Shown here: positions 34,758 to 49,072 of the stretch, piece by piece
Layout: each line of letters opens with the position of its first letter
Numbering within the stretch: position 1 is the stretch's first letter
Assembly (NCBI GenBank): GCA_038503065.1
Contig: JBCAMK010000007.1
Location: 1,798,001-1,862,000, forward strand
Direction: 5' to 3'
Length of the DNA: 64,000 bases
DNA from: Paragyromitra xinjiangensis
Lineage: Eukaryota; Ascomycota; Pezizomycetes; Pezizales; Discinaceae
Made by a program: the position numbers and the translations under genes
The notes under the pieces: model-generated
What the model was told of the DNA's origin: nothing
The model's input: the letters and a program-made list of their open reading frames with translations, nothing else
Databases searched by the model: none

Positions 34758-36509
34758 CTATCTATCCACCTCCCCAAACACCAAATCCATCGTTCCGATA
34801 ATCGCCACTGCATCTGCTAATAAATGCCCTCTCGAGATCTGGTCGAACGCTCCAAGGTGCGCAAAACCTGGTGCACGGATCTTGCACCTGTATGGTCTTT
34901 CACTCCCATCACTTACCACAAATACACCCATCTCTCCTTTCGGTGCCTCAATCGCACTATACGTCTCACCCGGGGGTACGGCGTACCCCTTCGTGTATAG
35001 CAAAAAGTGGTGAATCAGCGCTTCCATATTCTCCTTCATCGCACTCCTCGGCGGTGGGCTAATCTTGAAGTCCTCGACACGAACGGGACCAGGAGGCATC
35101 TTATTAAGACACTGATGGATGATCCTAAGACTCTGTCTAAACTCCTCCATCCGGCACAAGTAACGATCATAACAATCACCGTTGATGCCAACCGGTACAT
35201 CGAACTCAACTTGGTCATAGGCGTCGTATGGCTGCGATTTACGGATATCCCATGGGACGCCGGAACCGCGGAGCATTACACCGGTGAAAGAGTAGTTGAG
35301 AGCATCGGCGGCAGGGACGACGCCAATGCCCATGGTACGGGCAGTCCAGATGCGGTTGTCGGTGAGGAGTTCTTCGGTTTCGTCGATACGGTCACCGAAC
35401 TGTGTCGCCCATTGATAGATGTCGTCTAGGAGGCCGATCGGGATGTCTTGGTGGACACCACCGGGGCGAACATAGGCGGCGTGGAGACGCGCACCAGAGA
35501 CACGTTCATAGAATTCCTGGGTGGGAGGTTAAGGGATTGTCCTAGTAAGGAAGTTCGGGGGTGTAATACCATCAATTTCTCACGCTCCTCAAAACCCCAT
35601 AAGAAAGGTGTCAGTGCGCCGACATCTGAGAGTGAGTGTCAGAGTGGCAAACCTCTAGTCGAACTCAAGTGGCAAAGATCTTACCCATAGCGTGTGACAA
35701 GACTGACATAAGATGGTTCAAGACACGAGTGATCTCTCCGAACAAAGTACGGATGAACTTCGCTCGTTCCGGAATCTCAATATTCAGCAACTTCTCAACA
35801 GCTAGTGAGAAACATTGTTCGTTGGTCATCCTTTATTGTAAAAATTAGATATTAGCGTTTGCCGGAATCTCTCAAAATGGATTGTTAGAGGGCAATTCTA
35901 CATGGAGACATAGTCCAGACGATCAAAGTATGGCAAAGCCTGGAGATAGGTCTTGTATTCGATCAACTTCTCCGTACCTCGGTGCAGAAGCCCAACGTGT
36001 GGATCAGCACGAATAATCTGCTCCCCGTTAAGTTCTAGAATCAATCTAAGCACTCCGTGAGCAGCCGGATGTTGGGGCCCCTGTAGGATGTGTCGTTAGT
36101 GGTAGTCCCGGAACAACGTCTGATATCGTTTTTGGAGTGGTGAGTAGAGTCACGTACGAAATTGACGGTATAGTGTCTAATCTTTCTATTTTCAATTTTG
36201 TGTTCTGAGCCAGCATCGTCGTCCATAATATCTATAGTGCCAATTTAGCATTGCCATGGCTACCCGTTTTACAGCTCCTATTTTCCCCCCAGTTTCCGGG
36301 GGATGGTAGGAAAAAAACGTACATTTGTGGTCCTCCACTCCACTGCCACTCGTTTCTGTCAGAGTAGTTGGTTGATAAGCCTGCGCTTTAGATATCCGAG
36401 TATTGGAGAACGGGCGAATGGCGAAAGCTCTCAACGCCGGGTTCGCTACAAAAGTGGACGGCCGGGCGAGGCATAGTCTCTTCGCAGCCAGGCGGGCAAA
36501 GGATGCCAT
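34758..36509 (-). CDS. nuo-49: NADH:ubiquinone oxidoreductase 49-kDa subunit, mitochondrial (NDUFS2)
   Basis: Core subunit of complex I that helps form the quinone site at the matrix arm; 466 aa including a mitochondrial presequence ([20 protein letters not shown]). Six exons on the minus strand: 36509-36323, 36231-36158, 36080-35902, 35830-35685, 35625-35570 and 35516-34758. Introns are 53-91 nt. All junctions restore conserved family sequence, such as HYTVNF joined to [18 protein letters not shown] to [15 protein letters not shown], and [18 protein letters not shown]. The last exon has [35 protein letters not shown] and [16 protein letters not shown]. It ends DLVFGEVDR, the usual C-terminus. 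Length and motifs are complete, so the gene looks intact. It is divergent from MDP1. Confidence 0.97.
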
Positions 36510-36771
36510 GTTGGGTAGTGGTCGCTGTTCAATTGAAGGAGGGGAGATGCGAAACACGCGAGAAACGACGCGGGGGGCGACAGTTGACGTCTTTGAAACA
36601 GACCGGCGGGATGACTAAGGAGTTGCGGTTATTGGCCGCCAACTGCTTCGCTAGAGCCGGATCAGGCAGTATCTGGCTTCAATCGACTAGAAAGCCGGGT
36701 AACGGAGCCTGACCCCGCCATACCCCTCCAGGCATAGACCTTCCGGTTCCGACTCAAACTTGGACCTCGCA
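36510..36771. promoter_or_regulatory. Divergent promoter of nuo-49 and MDP1 with a CCAAT box
   Basis: 262 bp separate the two start codons. ATTGG at 36631-36635 reads CCAAT on the nuo-49 strand, about 120 nt upstream of its ATG. The HAP/CCAAT-binding complex is known to control fungal respiratory genes, so this is a reasonable candidate site, though CCAAT is short. Confidence 0.4.
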
Positions 36772-37398
36772 ATGCCTAAGAAGAAGAGTAAAACGGCTGT
36801 CTCTATTGTTCCCAACTCTTCCTCGGCGGGGGCTTCTCTGCCAGAGACGTTACTTGATGGTGGGCCGCTCCCGAGTCTCTTTGTCTTTGACTTGGACTAC
36901 ACTCTATGGCCGTTCTGGGTGGACACCCATCCGACACCACCGTTCCGGTTTTCAACGCCCACAACTGTGATAGATCGTGTAGGTACACCATACAGCTTCT
37001 ACGAATCTGTCCCGCGCCTTCTGCATGCTCTGCGCGACAAAGATATACTCATTGCCGCAGCATCACGGACCCATGCACCGGCCAGTGCACGTCAGGTGCT
37101 GTCTCTTCTAGAGATAGAAGGAGACAAGGCAATTGATTATTTCGATTACATGGAGATTTACCCAGGTTCCAAAATCACGCACTTCAAGCGCCTGGTTAAA
37201 TCTACGGAAATCGAGTATGAGGATATGCTGTTTTTTGACGACGAGCTACGGAATGCGGAGGTCGACGAACAGCTTGGCGTTTGCATGGTTTACGTCCCAG
37301 ATGGGGTAGAACCAGGGGTTGTTGATAAGGGTATCAAGGAGTGGAGAAAGAGAAGGAAGGGGAGAGGGGTTGAGGACGAGGAGAATATGGAGGGATGA
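36772..37398 (+). CDS. Magnesium-dependent phosphatase-1 family protein (HAD superfamily)
   Basis: A 208-aa single-exon gene. ATG at 36772 (MPKKKSKTAVSI) is the first ATG; an upstream TTG in frame is unlikely to be used. Family members are small Asp-nucleophile phosphatases acting on phosphotyrosine-like or sugar-phosphate (glycated) substrates. HAD motif I is FVFDLDYTLWPFWVD (nucleophile Asp and acid/base Asp). Motif II is the Ser in AAASRTHAP. Motif III is the Lys in YPGSKITHFKRL, and motif IV is LFFDDELRN. A basic/acidic C-terminal tail (KEWRKRRKGRG..) follows. Substrate unknown. Confidence 0.9.
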   Translation: MPKKKSKTAVSIVPNSSSAGASLPETLLDGGPLPSLFVFDLDYTLWPFWVDTHPTPPFRFSTPTTVIDRVGTPYSFYESVPRLLHALRDKDILIAAASRTHAPASARQVLSLLEIEGDKAIDYFDYMEIYPGSKITHFKRLVKSTEIEYEDMLFFDDELRNAEVDEQLGVCMVYVPDGVEPGVVDKGIKEWRKRRKGRGVEDEENMEG

Positions 37399-38880
37399 GG
37401 AATGGCGGGTTACAAATTTCTCGTTGAGTAAGGGTGATATAGGGTTTTTCTTTTCTTCTTGGCCAGGACGTTATAGGGAATATACCTATAGTAGCATATA
37501 TACTTATTTTTTCTTAAACATAGATGGGGAAATTATGGCACTTTTTCTTGAGCGATATGAAAAACTCGTTAATCGGTGTATAAAATTATCTTATAATCCG
37601 TAAATATGACAAATAACAATTAGAATATTTTAGATTATCTACCAATGTCAACTGGTTGGCCAGCCGACTGTGACAGCTTTACAGCATTCTACACCCATTG
37701 ATTGTGTGATTTTTGGGGATAACCTGGTGATCTTAGTTTATTATTGGTGGTCAAGTGGCCGCCAGTTATCTCGAGGAAATATACCCATAAACGCTCAGCT
37801 TGACAAAGTGCGAATCTTCCTATGTACTTCACTTAGAAGGTAAACAGTTAGACCGAGGAGCCCTCCCTTATGCTTGTCTTTTTATTGATATTGTTTTCAC
37901 TGCTAACAGTAGAACCTAAGGTTTAGATTGCTTCGTTTTCCGCCATCGCTAATAGTTGTACGGACCCTCTCCAAATACCACTTTATGCTTCAGAGATATA
38001 TGACAGGTAAGCAACACTGCCATGTTAGGATCGCTTAGATAAACATTAAAAGACCTGTTTTGCTATTCTCGCTGACCTTCCTAAAGGGTTGGATAGGGAT
38101 TGGCGCAGGTGCTATCCGAGCGGCATTCGGTGTTAGCGTTGCGGTCTACGGAGCATCCAACGGGATCTGCCGGGCGAAACAGTGATCTAGGGTATTTCCG
38201 ACCCAGGAAACGCCAGGGAATCTTAGGAACTTTTCTCAAACAATAGGAGCACAACCAAATTATCCAAAAGTATAGGCTTAAATTCCTTGGCGGCAACGGG
38301 TATAGATACTCTCCCCCGCACCGGGGTTTCAGTAGAAGCCGGCCCCGCATGGTTCGTGGTATCACCTAATTAAGCCTAAGATGCATATGTAGGTATTCCG
38401 CTAATGATCGGGTCTATAGTAGAGGCGAATGGAGTGGCGGCTTTGGAAGATTTAGCGGTTGACCGAGAGCTCCTGATAGCTTATTCTTGTACCTTAAACT
38501 AATTGGGAAGCGATGGACCTCAGGAGTTAACAATAGCCAGAGACTTACTCGTTTATTGGATCGGGCTATGGAAAGCTCACTGAGATGTTAGGAAGAAAAA
38601 AAATCGGGGTACCGCCGGCCCTTGCCCGCATTCCATCCACCCATATGATGATCAAGGTTAGCGTGATTTCTTGCATACCCCGTAAATTGGATCTGAAAAA
38701 GTTAAAATGCGAGAATTCTCCCTGAAGTCAGTTGCTCCTACCCTCAATCCGCAGGCTGCCAATACTCCGTCTACCAGTTCTGCACCGTGTTCCATCAAAC
38801 CGGCCTGTTTTAGAGTTGGAGCCTGTTTTTCAGGTTGTAAGTGTCAGGTAAAGGTTTGTGCTTGGACATAGTTTCGCGTT
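37399..38880. other. Intergenic region between MDP1 and the beta-galactosidase gene
   Basis: No supported gene; the minus-strand ORF 38081-38365 has no motif. The last few hundred bases are the presumed promoter of the beta-galactosidase gene. Confidence 0.5.
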
Positions 38881-41800
38881 ATGAAGGTTTTCCAGATTTT
38901 CGCTTTAGTCACCTTTTGGTGTTTCGTCACGGTATCTCACTCGACGGCTGCGACGGATCAACAAACCAGCCCAACAAATCTTCTCACTGCTCGTGATTCA
39001 AATGGGTTGCAGGACATAGTAAGAAGTCATTGCGGTTTTGAGGTTGTGCTTGTTCTAATGAAATACGAAGGTTACCTGGGATAAATATTCGATGTCTGTG
39101 AATGGGGAAAGACTATACGTTTACAGTGGAGAAGTAAACTCCCGAAAATCTGAAGGCACAAGGGTACTTCTTTAGCTAATACTGTGCTATAGTTTCATCC
39201 TTGGAGGTGATATGATCGTTTCGCGTCCTTTCCCCGAGACGTTGTCACTAATTCGAACAAGGCTTCCTGTGATTGACCTCTGGCTCGACATTCTCCAGAA
39301 ACTAAAGGCATTGGGTTACAACGCGGTATCGATCTATGTTCACTGGGGTTTAGTTGAAGCCCAACAAGGTGTTTTCAATTTTGATGGAATTTTTGATTGG
39401 GAGCCCTTTTTTGCAGCCGTCAAGAAGGCGGGACTTTATGTGATTGCTAGACCTGGCCCGTGAGTATGCATATATTTCCTTTTATATCTTGCCGACTAAC
39501 ACGAACAAGCTATATCAACGCTGAGCTCAGCGCTGGTGGTTTCCCTGGCTGGCGCCAACATGCTCCTGAAGGTATCTACTGGCGTGTGAGTAGCGAAGCC
39601 TACTACAAGGAAATCACACCCTACCTCCAAGAGATCGGGAAGCGCCTCGCACCACACCAAATAACCAATGGTGGGTCAATCATTTTGCTTCAACTTGAAA
39701 ACGAACTTTCCAATCCTGCTGCGCCAGGGTATGACTGGCCGGCGAATGGGTATATGAAGTTTCTCCGGGATGAATTCAATAATGCAGGGATCAATGTTCC
39801 CTTGATCCATAATGATGTTGCACACTTCGGATATTATGCACCTGGGACGGGAGTAGGCGCAGTGGATGTGTATACTTATGATTATTATCCACTGCCTTGC
39901 TCGGGGTGGACCGGGTCGCTTAGCCAATCGAATTGGGATTTGCACTTGAGTTATGCGCCTGGGAATCCGCACTTTTTGGGAGAAGTGAGTCCCCTGAGGC
40001 CGAATTACAAAGGACAGTACTAACCGAACCAATCTGGCAGAATGGGGGAGGGTTCTACGCTCAATGGTCTGACACTGATAGTTCCTGTCCTACATTCCTC
40101 GACGCCCTTGCCTTCCGTGCGCTATACAAAAATCTCTACTCAATGTCTGTGACGGCAATGAATATCTACATGGTAATTCGCCCCTCGATACTTGATTCTT
40201 GGGTCCGCTTCTTAAACTACGATACAGATCTATGGTGGCACAAACTGGGGCCACCTCTCATGGCATCGTACTCCTACAACATATGACTTCACGACTGCAA
40301 TATCTGAGAACCGTGATGTCACTCGCGAAAAATACTCTGAGATGAAGTTGCAAGCTCATTTTTTTGCTGTGTCACCTGCGTTTTTAACGACTAGGTTGAC
40401 CGTTAAGACGACGACCCAGTTCACGGATAATCCTAACGTGGTAGTATCGTGCACTAAAGATGAGGTTGGGGGCAAGACAGCCTTTTGGGTGACGAGGCAT
40501 TCCAATTCCATCGAGTCAGACAGCCGTCAATATACGTTGACTGTCCCAACAAGTAAAGGGAATGTAACAATTCCACAGCTTTCGGGGGAGCTGACCCTTC
40601 CGGGCAAGGACTCAAGAGTACTTATTTGCCCACTCATTCTTGGAAAAATCAGAGCTCTAACCTGGATTTCTTCTAGATCCACCTAACAGACTATCAGATT
40701 GGTCCCTATAATCTCCTTTATTCATCAGCAGAAATTTTCACTTGGTAGTTAACCAATTGCTTCATATCGGTGCCTTTGCTTATTCTTCCAATCTACTCTA
40801 GGCAAAAGATTGGCAACAATTATTACATTATCTTCTACGGCTCACCACAGGAAGTGCATGAATCCGCATTTGTATACTCCGGATCTCCCCTAGCAGCTAC
40901 TGTCTTGGAGGGGAATGAGTTGCTAAACTCAAAATCGACCAATGACACAATCATCTTGAACTACAACACAACCGGGCAAACCGTCGTTTCATTGGGTTCA
41001 GACATTAAACTCTACCTCCTCGATAAATACGCTGCCTATAAATTCTGGGTTCCTACTCTCTCCTCTGGGGGAAATGGTAGCGTCATTGTCAAAGGACCTT
41101 ACCTTGTACGTGAAGCTTGGATAGACAACAACACACTTCACCTATCGGGTGATGTTAACGCGACTACTCCAATCGAGGTTATTGCTCCAGCACATGTCAA
41201 TTCGTTGAGTTGGAATAATGTTCGGATTCCCACAACTAGGACAAAGCAGGGTAGCTTAGTTGGGGTAGTTAGATTTGTAGAGCCAACAATCGCTATTCCC
41301 GATCTAAGGTCACTGGAATGGAAATCGATCAACAGCTTGCCAGAAATTGGGTCTGAATATGATGACTCCAAATGGGTATCTGCAAGTAATACCACCACTG
41401 TGAATGGCGCGCGAGGCCTCACTACCCCAACTGATCTGTACTCTGGAACATATGGAGTAAGTATTCCACTTATCCATCAAACCCACCTCGGGCTGCTAAC
41501 AAAGTCTGCAATAGTTTCATACTGGGTACATTCTATATAGAGGCCACTTCACCGCCGGCGGAGGTGAAAGGCAATTCTACGTTCAGATAGGAGGAGGCTG
41601 GGGATTCGGGTTCTCCGTCTGGCTTAATGATGCGCATATTGGTTCCTATACCGGAGAAGGAAGCACTGATAGCGGGAGCGGCACATTCGCTTTTAGTGGG
41701 CCTCTAGCAGCTGGGAGTGAGAATGTGCTTACGATTATTTACGTATATCAACCTTTTGTTTTTCCCCGGGCTATGAGAGATTCGGGGGTAGGCTGATAAA

Positions 41801-42687
41801 GACTGTAGCAACAAATGGGATACAACGAAAACGAGTCCGGTGGTATTACGGTAAGAGCTTCCCCTAGCCACCACTCAATAACCCTACTAACATGCACGCA
41901 GGAACCTCGCGGTATCTGGAACTACAACTTCGTTGATGTCACGACACCCAATGTGACTTGGAAGATTCAAGGAAACCACGGAGGCGAGAACGTAGGGACT
42001 TTCCTTTTGACTAACGGTGAATAAATCAATACTGATACACAACCTAGTACGCCGACAAAGCCCGCGGCCCATACAACGAAGGTGGAACATGGGCAGAGCG
42101 CAAAGGTACAAACCCCCAACTCGCTTCCAAAAGCCACATCTAAAGTCATATCTCTAGGTTACCACCAACCCGGCGTCGACACTACATCTTGGTCTACACT
42201 CTCTCCATTCAACGGCACCACCACTGCCGGTATCCAGTTCTATAGGTAAGTTACTCGAATCTCATTCAAGGTGGCCCATTTATTCTAATACATCCTAGAA
42301 CAACATTCGATCTCAAATTCCCATCAGGCTACGACATACCACTATCGTTCAACCTAACTGCATCAGCTAACTCACGTGCACTATTCTTCGTGAACGGATA
42401 TCAATTTGGACGCTACAGTATGTTTTCTACTCCCTCTTCCCCTATCAAGAATGAGTATTAACAACCCCACAGTCGGAAATTTCGGACCGCAGCATCTTTT
42501 CCCCGTCCCCGAAGGCATCTTGAACTACCGAGGCACCAACACCGTCAGTATCGTCATCTGGGATCAGGGTGATTCAGGAGCCTATGTGACTGAATTCTCG
42601 GTCGGAAAAACAGGAGTCTATCAGACGGGGCTTGGGAAGATAGCGAGCTCACCACAGCCGAGTTATTCCGATAGAGGGGCGTTTTAA
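38881..42687 (+). CDS. lacA: Secreted beta-galactosidase, glycoside hydrolase family 35
   Basis: Hydrolyses terminal beta-galactosides of plant cell-wall polysaccharides outside the cell. 990 aa, 16 exons: 38881-39018, 39071-39133, 39193-39206, 39262-39459, 39510-39984, 40041-40172, 40228-40617, 40677-40744, 40802-41456, 41515-41742, 41809-41850, 41902-41991, 42048-42105, 42158-42245, 42299-42417, 42473-42687. All introns are 50-66 nt. Signal peptide [20 protein letters not shown]. The GH35 domain shows [35 protein letters not shown] and LLQLENELS (acid/base Glu). FLGE carries the nucleophile Glu, and [20 protein letters not shown] follows. Later domains hold [41 protein letters not shown] and [16 protein letters not shown]. 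The length is close to fungal LacA (about 1000 aa). Exon 3 is only 14 nt. No break is seen. Confidence 0.95.
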
Positions 42688-43279
42688 GTGTGCGATGTAG
42701 ACTGCAGAGTTGAGTTTCCTGGGAGTAGGAACTGAGGGAGAAAAAACATTTGTAATTTGAAAAAAGATTGAGTCGTTGATCTAAAATTGGTAAAGAGGGA
42801 AATTCTTTCGAGTGATATCCCGTGATTGTGAATGGGGACTTTACGTTTTGTTTGTCGTCATATGTATTGATACTTGAGGCATATGTTATCCCATAGGCTT
42901 TTCGGTTTCTTATCTACAGTATTTACTATGCCATATCTGAAATATAAAACCTACCTTCCGATACTTGAGATGGTAGAGAAAATATATCACTCCAAAGACT
43001 CGTCCCAGCCACACTCTCAATTGGTGCTTCATGAAGAACTATGATCGTTAGTCTGACCTCTTTATCTCAAAGGCTAGTAAACGAGCCTTAGCTCCTGGTG
43101 GACACCGAAAATCACTCCTACAGAAACCACGAGCACACCACAAATCAAAAACCCAAACTTTTCAATTCATCACATTGTTACGTCCCGAACTCCGAGTCGA
43201 ACCACACGTAATTATCATACAACAGTACCAAAAAAGACTATACATTCAAAAGAACCCCCCCCAGTTCCTCCCTACCAAA
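42688..43279. other. Convergent intergenic region
   Basis: 3' flanks of the beta-galactosidase gene (+) and NUG1 (-). No gene seen. Confidence 0.6.
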
Positions 43280-45006
43280 CTACCCCTCCATCTCCACCTC
43301 CATCTCTTCCCCATCACCCCACAGCCCATCCAACTTAAACTCTGCCGCCCATTCTTTCACAATTTCCTTCTGGTCCTCAACACCGACTCCATAATCTGCT
43401 TTAACCCCACCCTGCAGCTTCGCCGCTGCCACAGCAGTAACTGTATTTGCAAGCGCAGGCGGGTCGATCCAACCCTGAATACGCCCATCACGCCAGTCCA
43501 TAATAACCGCCTTCGCAGCAGCATCAACATTTGGGATCCCCCCCTTCCCGAGTCTACCGCGCTTACGCGCAACCTGGACTAAGAAGTCATGGGTAGTATC
43601 ACGAGTAGTGTTGAGAGCCGGGAGATCGTATAAAGCGAGTAGCTTCGCGAATAAGGCCTCTGAGGTCGAAAGACGGTTGATAAGGAGGGTGATAGCAGGG
43701 ATAGGGTCAGCGATTTGTTTCGGTGGGACTGCGTTTAGGAGGATGAGACGTGATTGGTCATCTTTGGTTCCGCTGTCGTTGGAGCCTGGGAAGACAATGC
43801 CGGGAGAATCGATTAGTTTAAGTTTTTTGTCGAGCTTGACTTCACGGAGGGAGGTGGTGACGCCGGCTTCTGCGCCGGTGGGGCAAGCGGCAGCGGATCC
43901 GCCGAGACGTCCTGTGAGTGCGTTGATGACGGAGGATTTGCCGACGTTGGGGTACCCGATGACGCCGACGGAGACGGAGCGTTTTAGCTGTTTTGAGTGT
44001 GCGAAGGATTTCAGTGCCTTTAAGAGAGCGGCGGAGGTGCCCTGCACCGTGAGTGCCTTGTGATCAAAGGTGTGTGCGTTTGGTGCAGAGTTACTAGCGC
44101 GGAGCGGCAGCGTCGGGAAGTAACGGCGGAGATAGGTCAGCCAGCCTTTGAGGACATTCGGAGGTACGAGGTCGATCTTGTTGAGGATGAGGATCAGACG
44201 TTTCTCGCCTCCGTCAGCGGCCATGACGGCGCGCTCGACGTCGCGGGAGCGGGTGCCTTCGGGGTCGCGGGCGTCGAGGACGTAGAGGACTACGTCAGCG
44301 GCATCGACGACTTGCTTGAACATTTTGTCGAACGCACGGCGGGAGGTGTCTTTGGTGACGTTGGTGGTGGTTTCGTTGTCTTCGTCTTCTTCGTCGTCGT
44401 CCTCACCGCTAGAGTCACCGTGTTCGGCTTCATATTCAGCGGCGCGGGCACGGGCAGAGGCGAGGAGAGCGGCCATGGCGGAGGTTCCTTCCTGTGGAAG
44501 CGTCAGTACTTATTCTACAGCAATTGAGCGAAGATAAAATAAAAATCGTAAATGGCAAGGGAAGACTAACCCCAGAATCACTCATATCCTCATCCATCTC
44601 ATCACTATCATCCTCCGATTCCACCAACTCTTCCGCATCAGCATCAACCATAACATCTTCATCCTCCTCTCCCGCCGCCTTCTTCCTCGCCTTCGCCTCC
44701 TCCCGTTTTCGCAGCTGTTCCTCCGCCTTCGTCCTCCTCTCGTCCTCAATCTGCGCCAACAACCGATCTTTGTACGGGAAACTGTTCGGAATATTCAATT
44801 TCTCATTCTTCTTCTTCCGGTGCAATTCGGGGTGTTTCTTTGCTTCTTTGCGTTCTTTGCGCTGCTTCTCAGCACCACGCTTCTCGATCTTATGCCTAAG
44901 GCGGACGGGGACACGCTTTGACTTCTTTTCTGGGGTTGGTTCTTAGGATGGAGTTTTTTTTACGTGCAAAGGGGTGGGAGTTGGGTGACTTACTTGGTTT
45001 AACCAT
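43280..45006 (-). CDS. NUG1: Nuclear GTPase Nug1/Grn1 (nucleostemin family)
   Basis: Nucleolar circularly permuted GTPase needed for 60S subunit assembly and export; 531 aa. Exons: 45006-44994 (13 nt), 44941-44571 and 44491-43280. The N-terminal GN3L/Grn1 basic region (KKSKRVPVRLRHKIEKRGAE) is followed by a charged coiled coil and an acidic block. The G motifs come in permuted order: G4 LILNKIDLVP, G1 GYPNVGKSSVINAL, then G3 LIDSPGIVFPG. The C-terminal domain includes HDFLVQVARKRGRLGKGG, typical for substrate-binding MMR_HSR1/YlqF relatives. Length and motifs fit the fungal family. It is divergent from the EngB-type GTPase and convergent with lacA. Confidence 0.94.
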
Positions 45007-45457
45007 TGTGAAATCTGGGGATTGGTGTTGAAGAAGTTTGTGGTTGAGATAAACTCTTGGGAGAAGCTTTTTTTTTCTTTTAGTGGTGGGAAATTTTCGT
45101 GAGGTGAAGTGCGTGCCGGGTAACTTCCGTATGTGGCTTATCGAGGATGACGATTCTGCCCCGCTAAACGTGTTGAAATAAATTTAATTCTCAATGCTGT
45201 TTATAGTTGTAGTTTGCTTTTTTCGTTTGGAGTTGAGAGAACAGGAATAAAAATTTGATTGAGCCCTGTGATTGGCTTGTTTTCGTGCTGGTGTGGTTTA
45301 GGCAGAAAAGTGAATTTATAAAGTACAAACCTAACGAGTCGAGGGTTTGCTAAGGAGTTTTGTGAGCTATCGTGATGCTCTGCTTAGAGACCTCTACGTC
45401 CATAGCCCTAGATTCTTCTCTGGATATCCCACCAAAGATTCAACCGAGTGATATTTC
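45007..45457. promoter_or_regulatory. Divergent promoter region of NUG1 and the EngB-type gene
   Basis: 451 bp between two start codons of GTPase genes. A GAAATTTTC block lies about 85-95 nt upstream of the NUG1 start, loosely like the RRPE element of yeast ribosome-biogenesis genes. The match is weak and may be chance. Confidence 0.3.
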
Positions 45458-46882
45458 ATGACCACCACCCTAACCCTACCACATCCAGAACTTCAACCCA
45501 CCAACGTCATTCTGCATTCCACCAAAAATCACCAAAAATCACTTCCACCACCTCAATCCGCACAATTCCTAATGAAGATATTCGTCCGCCACCTCCGCAC
45601 CCGACCCAAACTCCGCCCCGCCAGAATACCAGACACAAACCTCACCTCCGCCTCAATCCCCACCTCCACCGCTTCAATCCCAGAAGTCACACCCTCACCC
45701 CTTCACCCAACCTCGGCAGAAACCTACACACACTGGCGTCCCCTCCGTGAAACCTTCGCCCAATCCTCCCCGTGCTATCCGAAAGCACTACGCGCCTCCC
45801 GACCCCCAGCCGAAACCCCCCACTACCGCCCCCCAAACCAGGACTTCAACGAACCCTCCCGCCAAAGACCAAACCACACACCCCAACAACCCAATGAAGA
45901 AACCACCCCCAAAGAACCCCGCCAAAAACAACCCCGTCTCAAAATAGCCGACATAGTCCCCTCCGGCATAACCCGTTACGCCTACCGCTGGGAAACCATC
46001 GCCCCAGCCCCAGAGCAGCTTCAAAGAGCTGACACTTTCTTCCTCAAATACCCCCCGGCGCACCTCTGGTCCGAAGCCAAGTTCAAAAAGATCGATTTCG
46101 GAGATGTCCCAGAGGTGTGAGGCGCCCACCCTCCCTCCCTGCCCCGTACTCTACATTTCCTAATTAACAGTGTTTTGTATAGGTCGCTTTCCTCGGCCGT
46201 TCTAATGTCGGCAAGTCGTCGCTTCTCAACGCTTTACTGAATAATAAGAAATTAGCGTATACATCGTCGAAGCCTGGTCGGACGAGGCTTATGAATGCGT
46301 TTAGTATTGCGAATGGACGGATGGTGTTGTTGGATATGCCGGGGTATGGTCATGCTTCGAGGGAGGAGTGGGGTGTGCAAATTATGAAGTATTTAAAGTC
46401 GCGGAAACAGTGGGTGTTCTTATCTGTTGTGTTTGCGCTGGACGGGCGGGAGGGTGAGTATTGATACTAAATGGTATGGGTGGTTTAGGTTTCGTCGTGC
46501 TTTCCTTCTCATAGATGCTAAGCATGGCCTTAAAAAGAATGATCTTCTTCTTCTGGAGCAGTTTGGTCAGGAAGGTATATCCTTCCAAATTGTCCTCTCT
46601 AAGATCGACCGCGTCAAACCGGATGACGTATCGAAGCTTTTTGAGGACGTACGGGGTCTCATGGAGACTGGGATTGCAGGTATGAATGCTGGTCTCGGAG
46701 AGATTCTCGCAACATCAGGAGATCCGGCGAGGAAGGGGGAGAAGAAGGTCGGCATGAGCGAGCTTAGATGGTCCGTTATGGTTGCATGTGGGTTGGAGAA
46801 TGTAGGGCTTGGAGAGAGTTCAAGGATTGCAAAGATAGGGCTTGAAGAACAGCTTGAAGGCGAAGATCGCCACGAAAATTAA
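45458..46882 (+). CDS. Mitochondrial EngB/YihA-type GTP-binding protein
   Basis: P-loop GTPase of the EngB family. Bacterial members act in large ribosomal subunit assembly and fungal ones are mitochondrial (yeast Mrx8). Three exons: 45458-46114, 46183-46409 and 46489-46882; 425 aa from the ATG at 45458. A second in-frame ATG at 45572 gives [20 protein letters not shown], a better mitochondrial presequence, so the start is uncertain. The first 150 residues are Pro/Thr/Gln-rich and low complexity. The GTPase core starts at [18 protein letters not shown] (G1), then [13 protein letters not shown] (G2), [10 protein letters not shown] (G3) and VLSKIDRV (G4). Both introns have clear CTAAT/CTAAA branch sites. 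Convergent with RPT6, 129 bp apart. Confidence 0.93.
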
Positions 46883-47011
46883 AGTAGGAACCTTGTACAT
46901 GTACGACACCATAAATATCACAGTGAAATAGAGATGGGTAATCTAAACAATGCTCTAGCTTGTCTTCTCAAAAAAGAAATAATTATAGAATACAGAATGT
47001 CCCGACACCCT

Positions 47012-48622
<1,611 letters not shown>

Positions 48623-49072
48623 AACGCCCGGACGATGTTTGATCGATGGAGACTGTTAATTAGTGATTTTGACAGGTGCTGTAGAACCGATGTTCGAATG
48701 CAGAGATGGATAAGACCGATGAGGAGGTGATAGACGATGGATGAACGATGGATGGCGGAGATGCTGGGTGTTGAAGTTGAGGATGCGACCCCAGTTAGTG
48801 GGACATTGAATCCCCACGTGATCTGCACCTAACAATGTGCTTGTCATGACAACTGCTTGGCGAGTGCTAGATACTACGTAGTCAGGCGGAATACTGGGTA
48901 CAGGTGCCACGCAAAGAACACCTCGCCTTTCCCCTGACCTTCCAGAGCATTTAGAGTGCCCGATCTCCGCCTCCAACAATTCCCCATCATCCACTTCCAG
49001 CTTTTACTCAACATCCACCTCATACAATTTTAATCGTTCCCACCACCACCGCTCTTTCGAACTACATTCACA
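48623..49072. promoter_or_regulatory. Divergent promoter region of RPT6 and SSS1
   Basis: 450 bp separate the start codons. GATGGAT-like repeats occur around 48697-48755. No PACE-type proteasome element (GGTGGCAAA) was found. Confidence 0.35.

Noticed and set aside
36760..36771. TTG start for the MDP1-type phosphatase
   Set aside because: Nuclear fungal genes start at ATG; the ATG four codons later is adequate.
43608..44527. Plus-strand ORFs across the NUG1 gene
   Set aside because: They mirror the GTPase coding region in other frames; only the minus strand carries G motifs.
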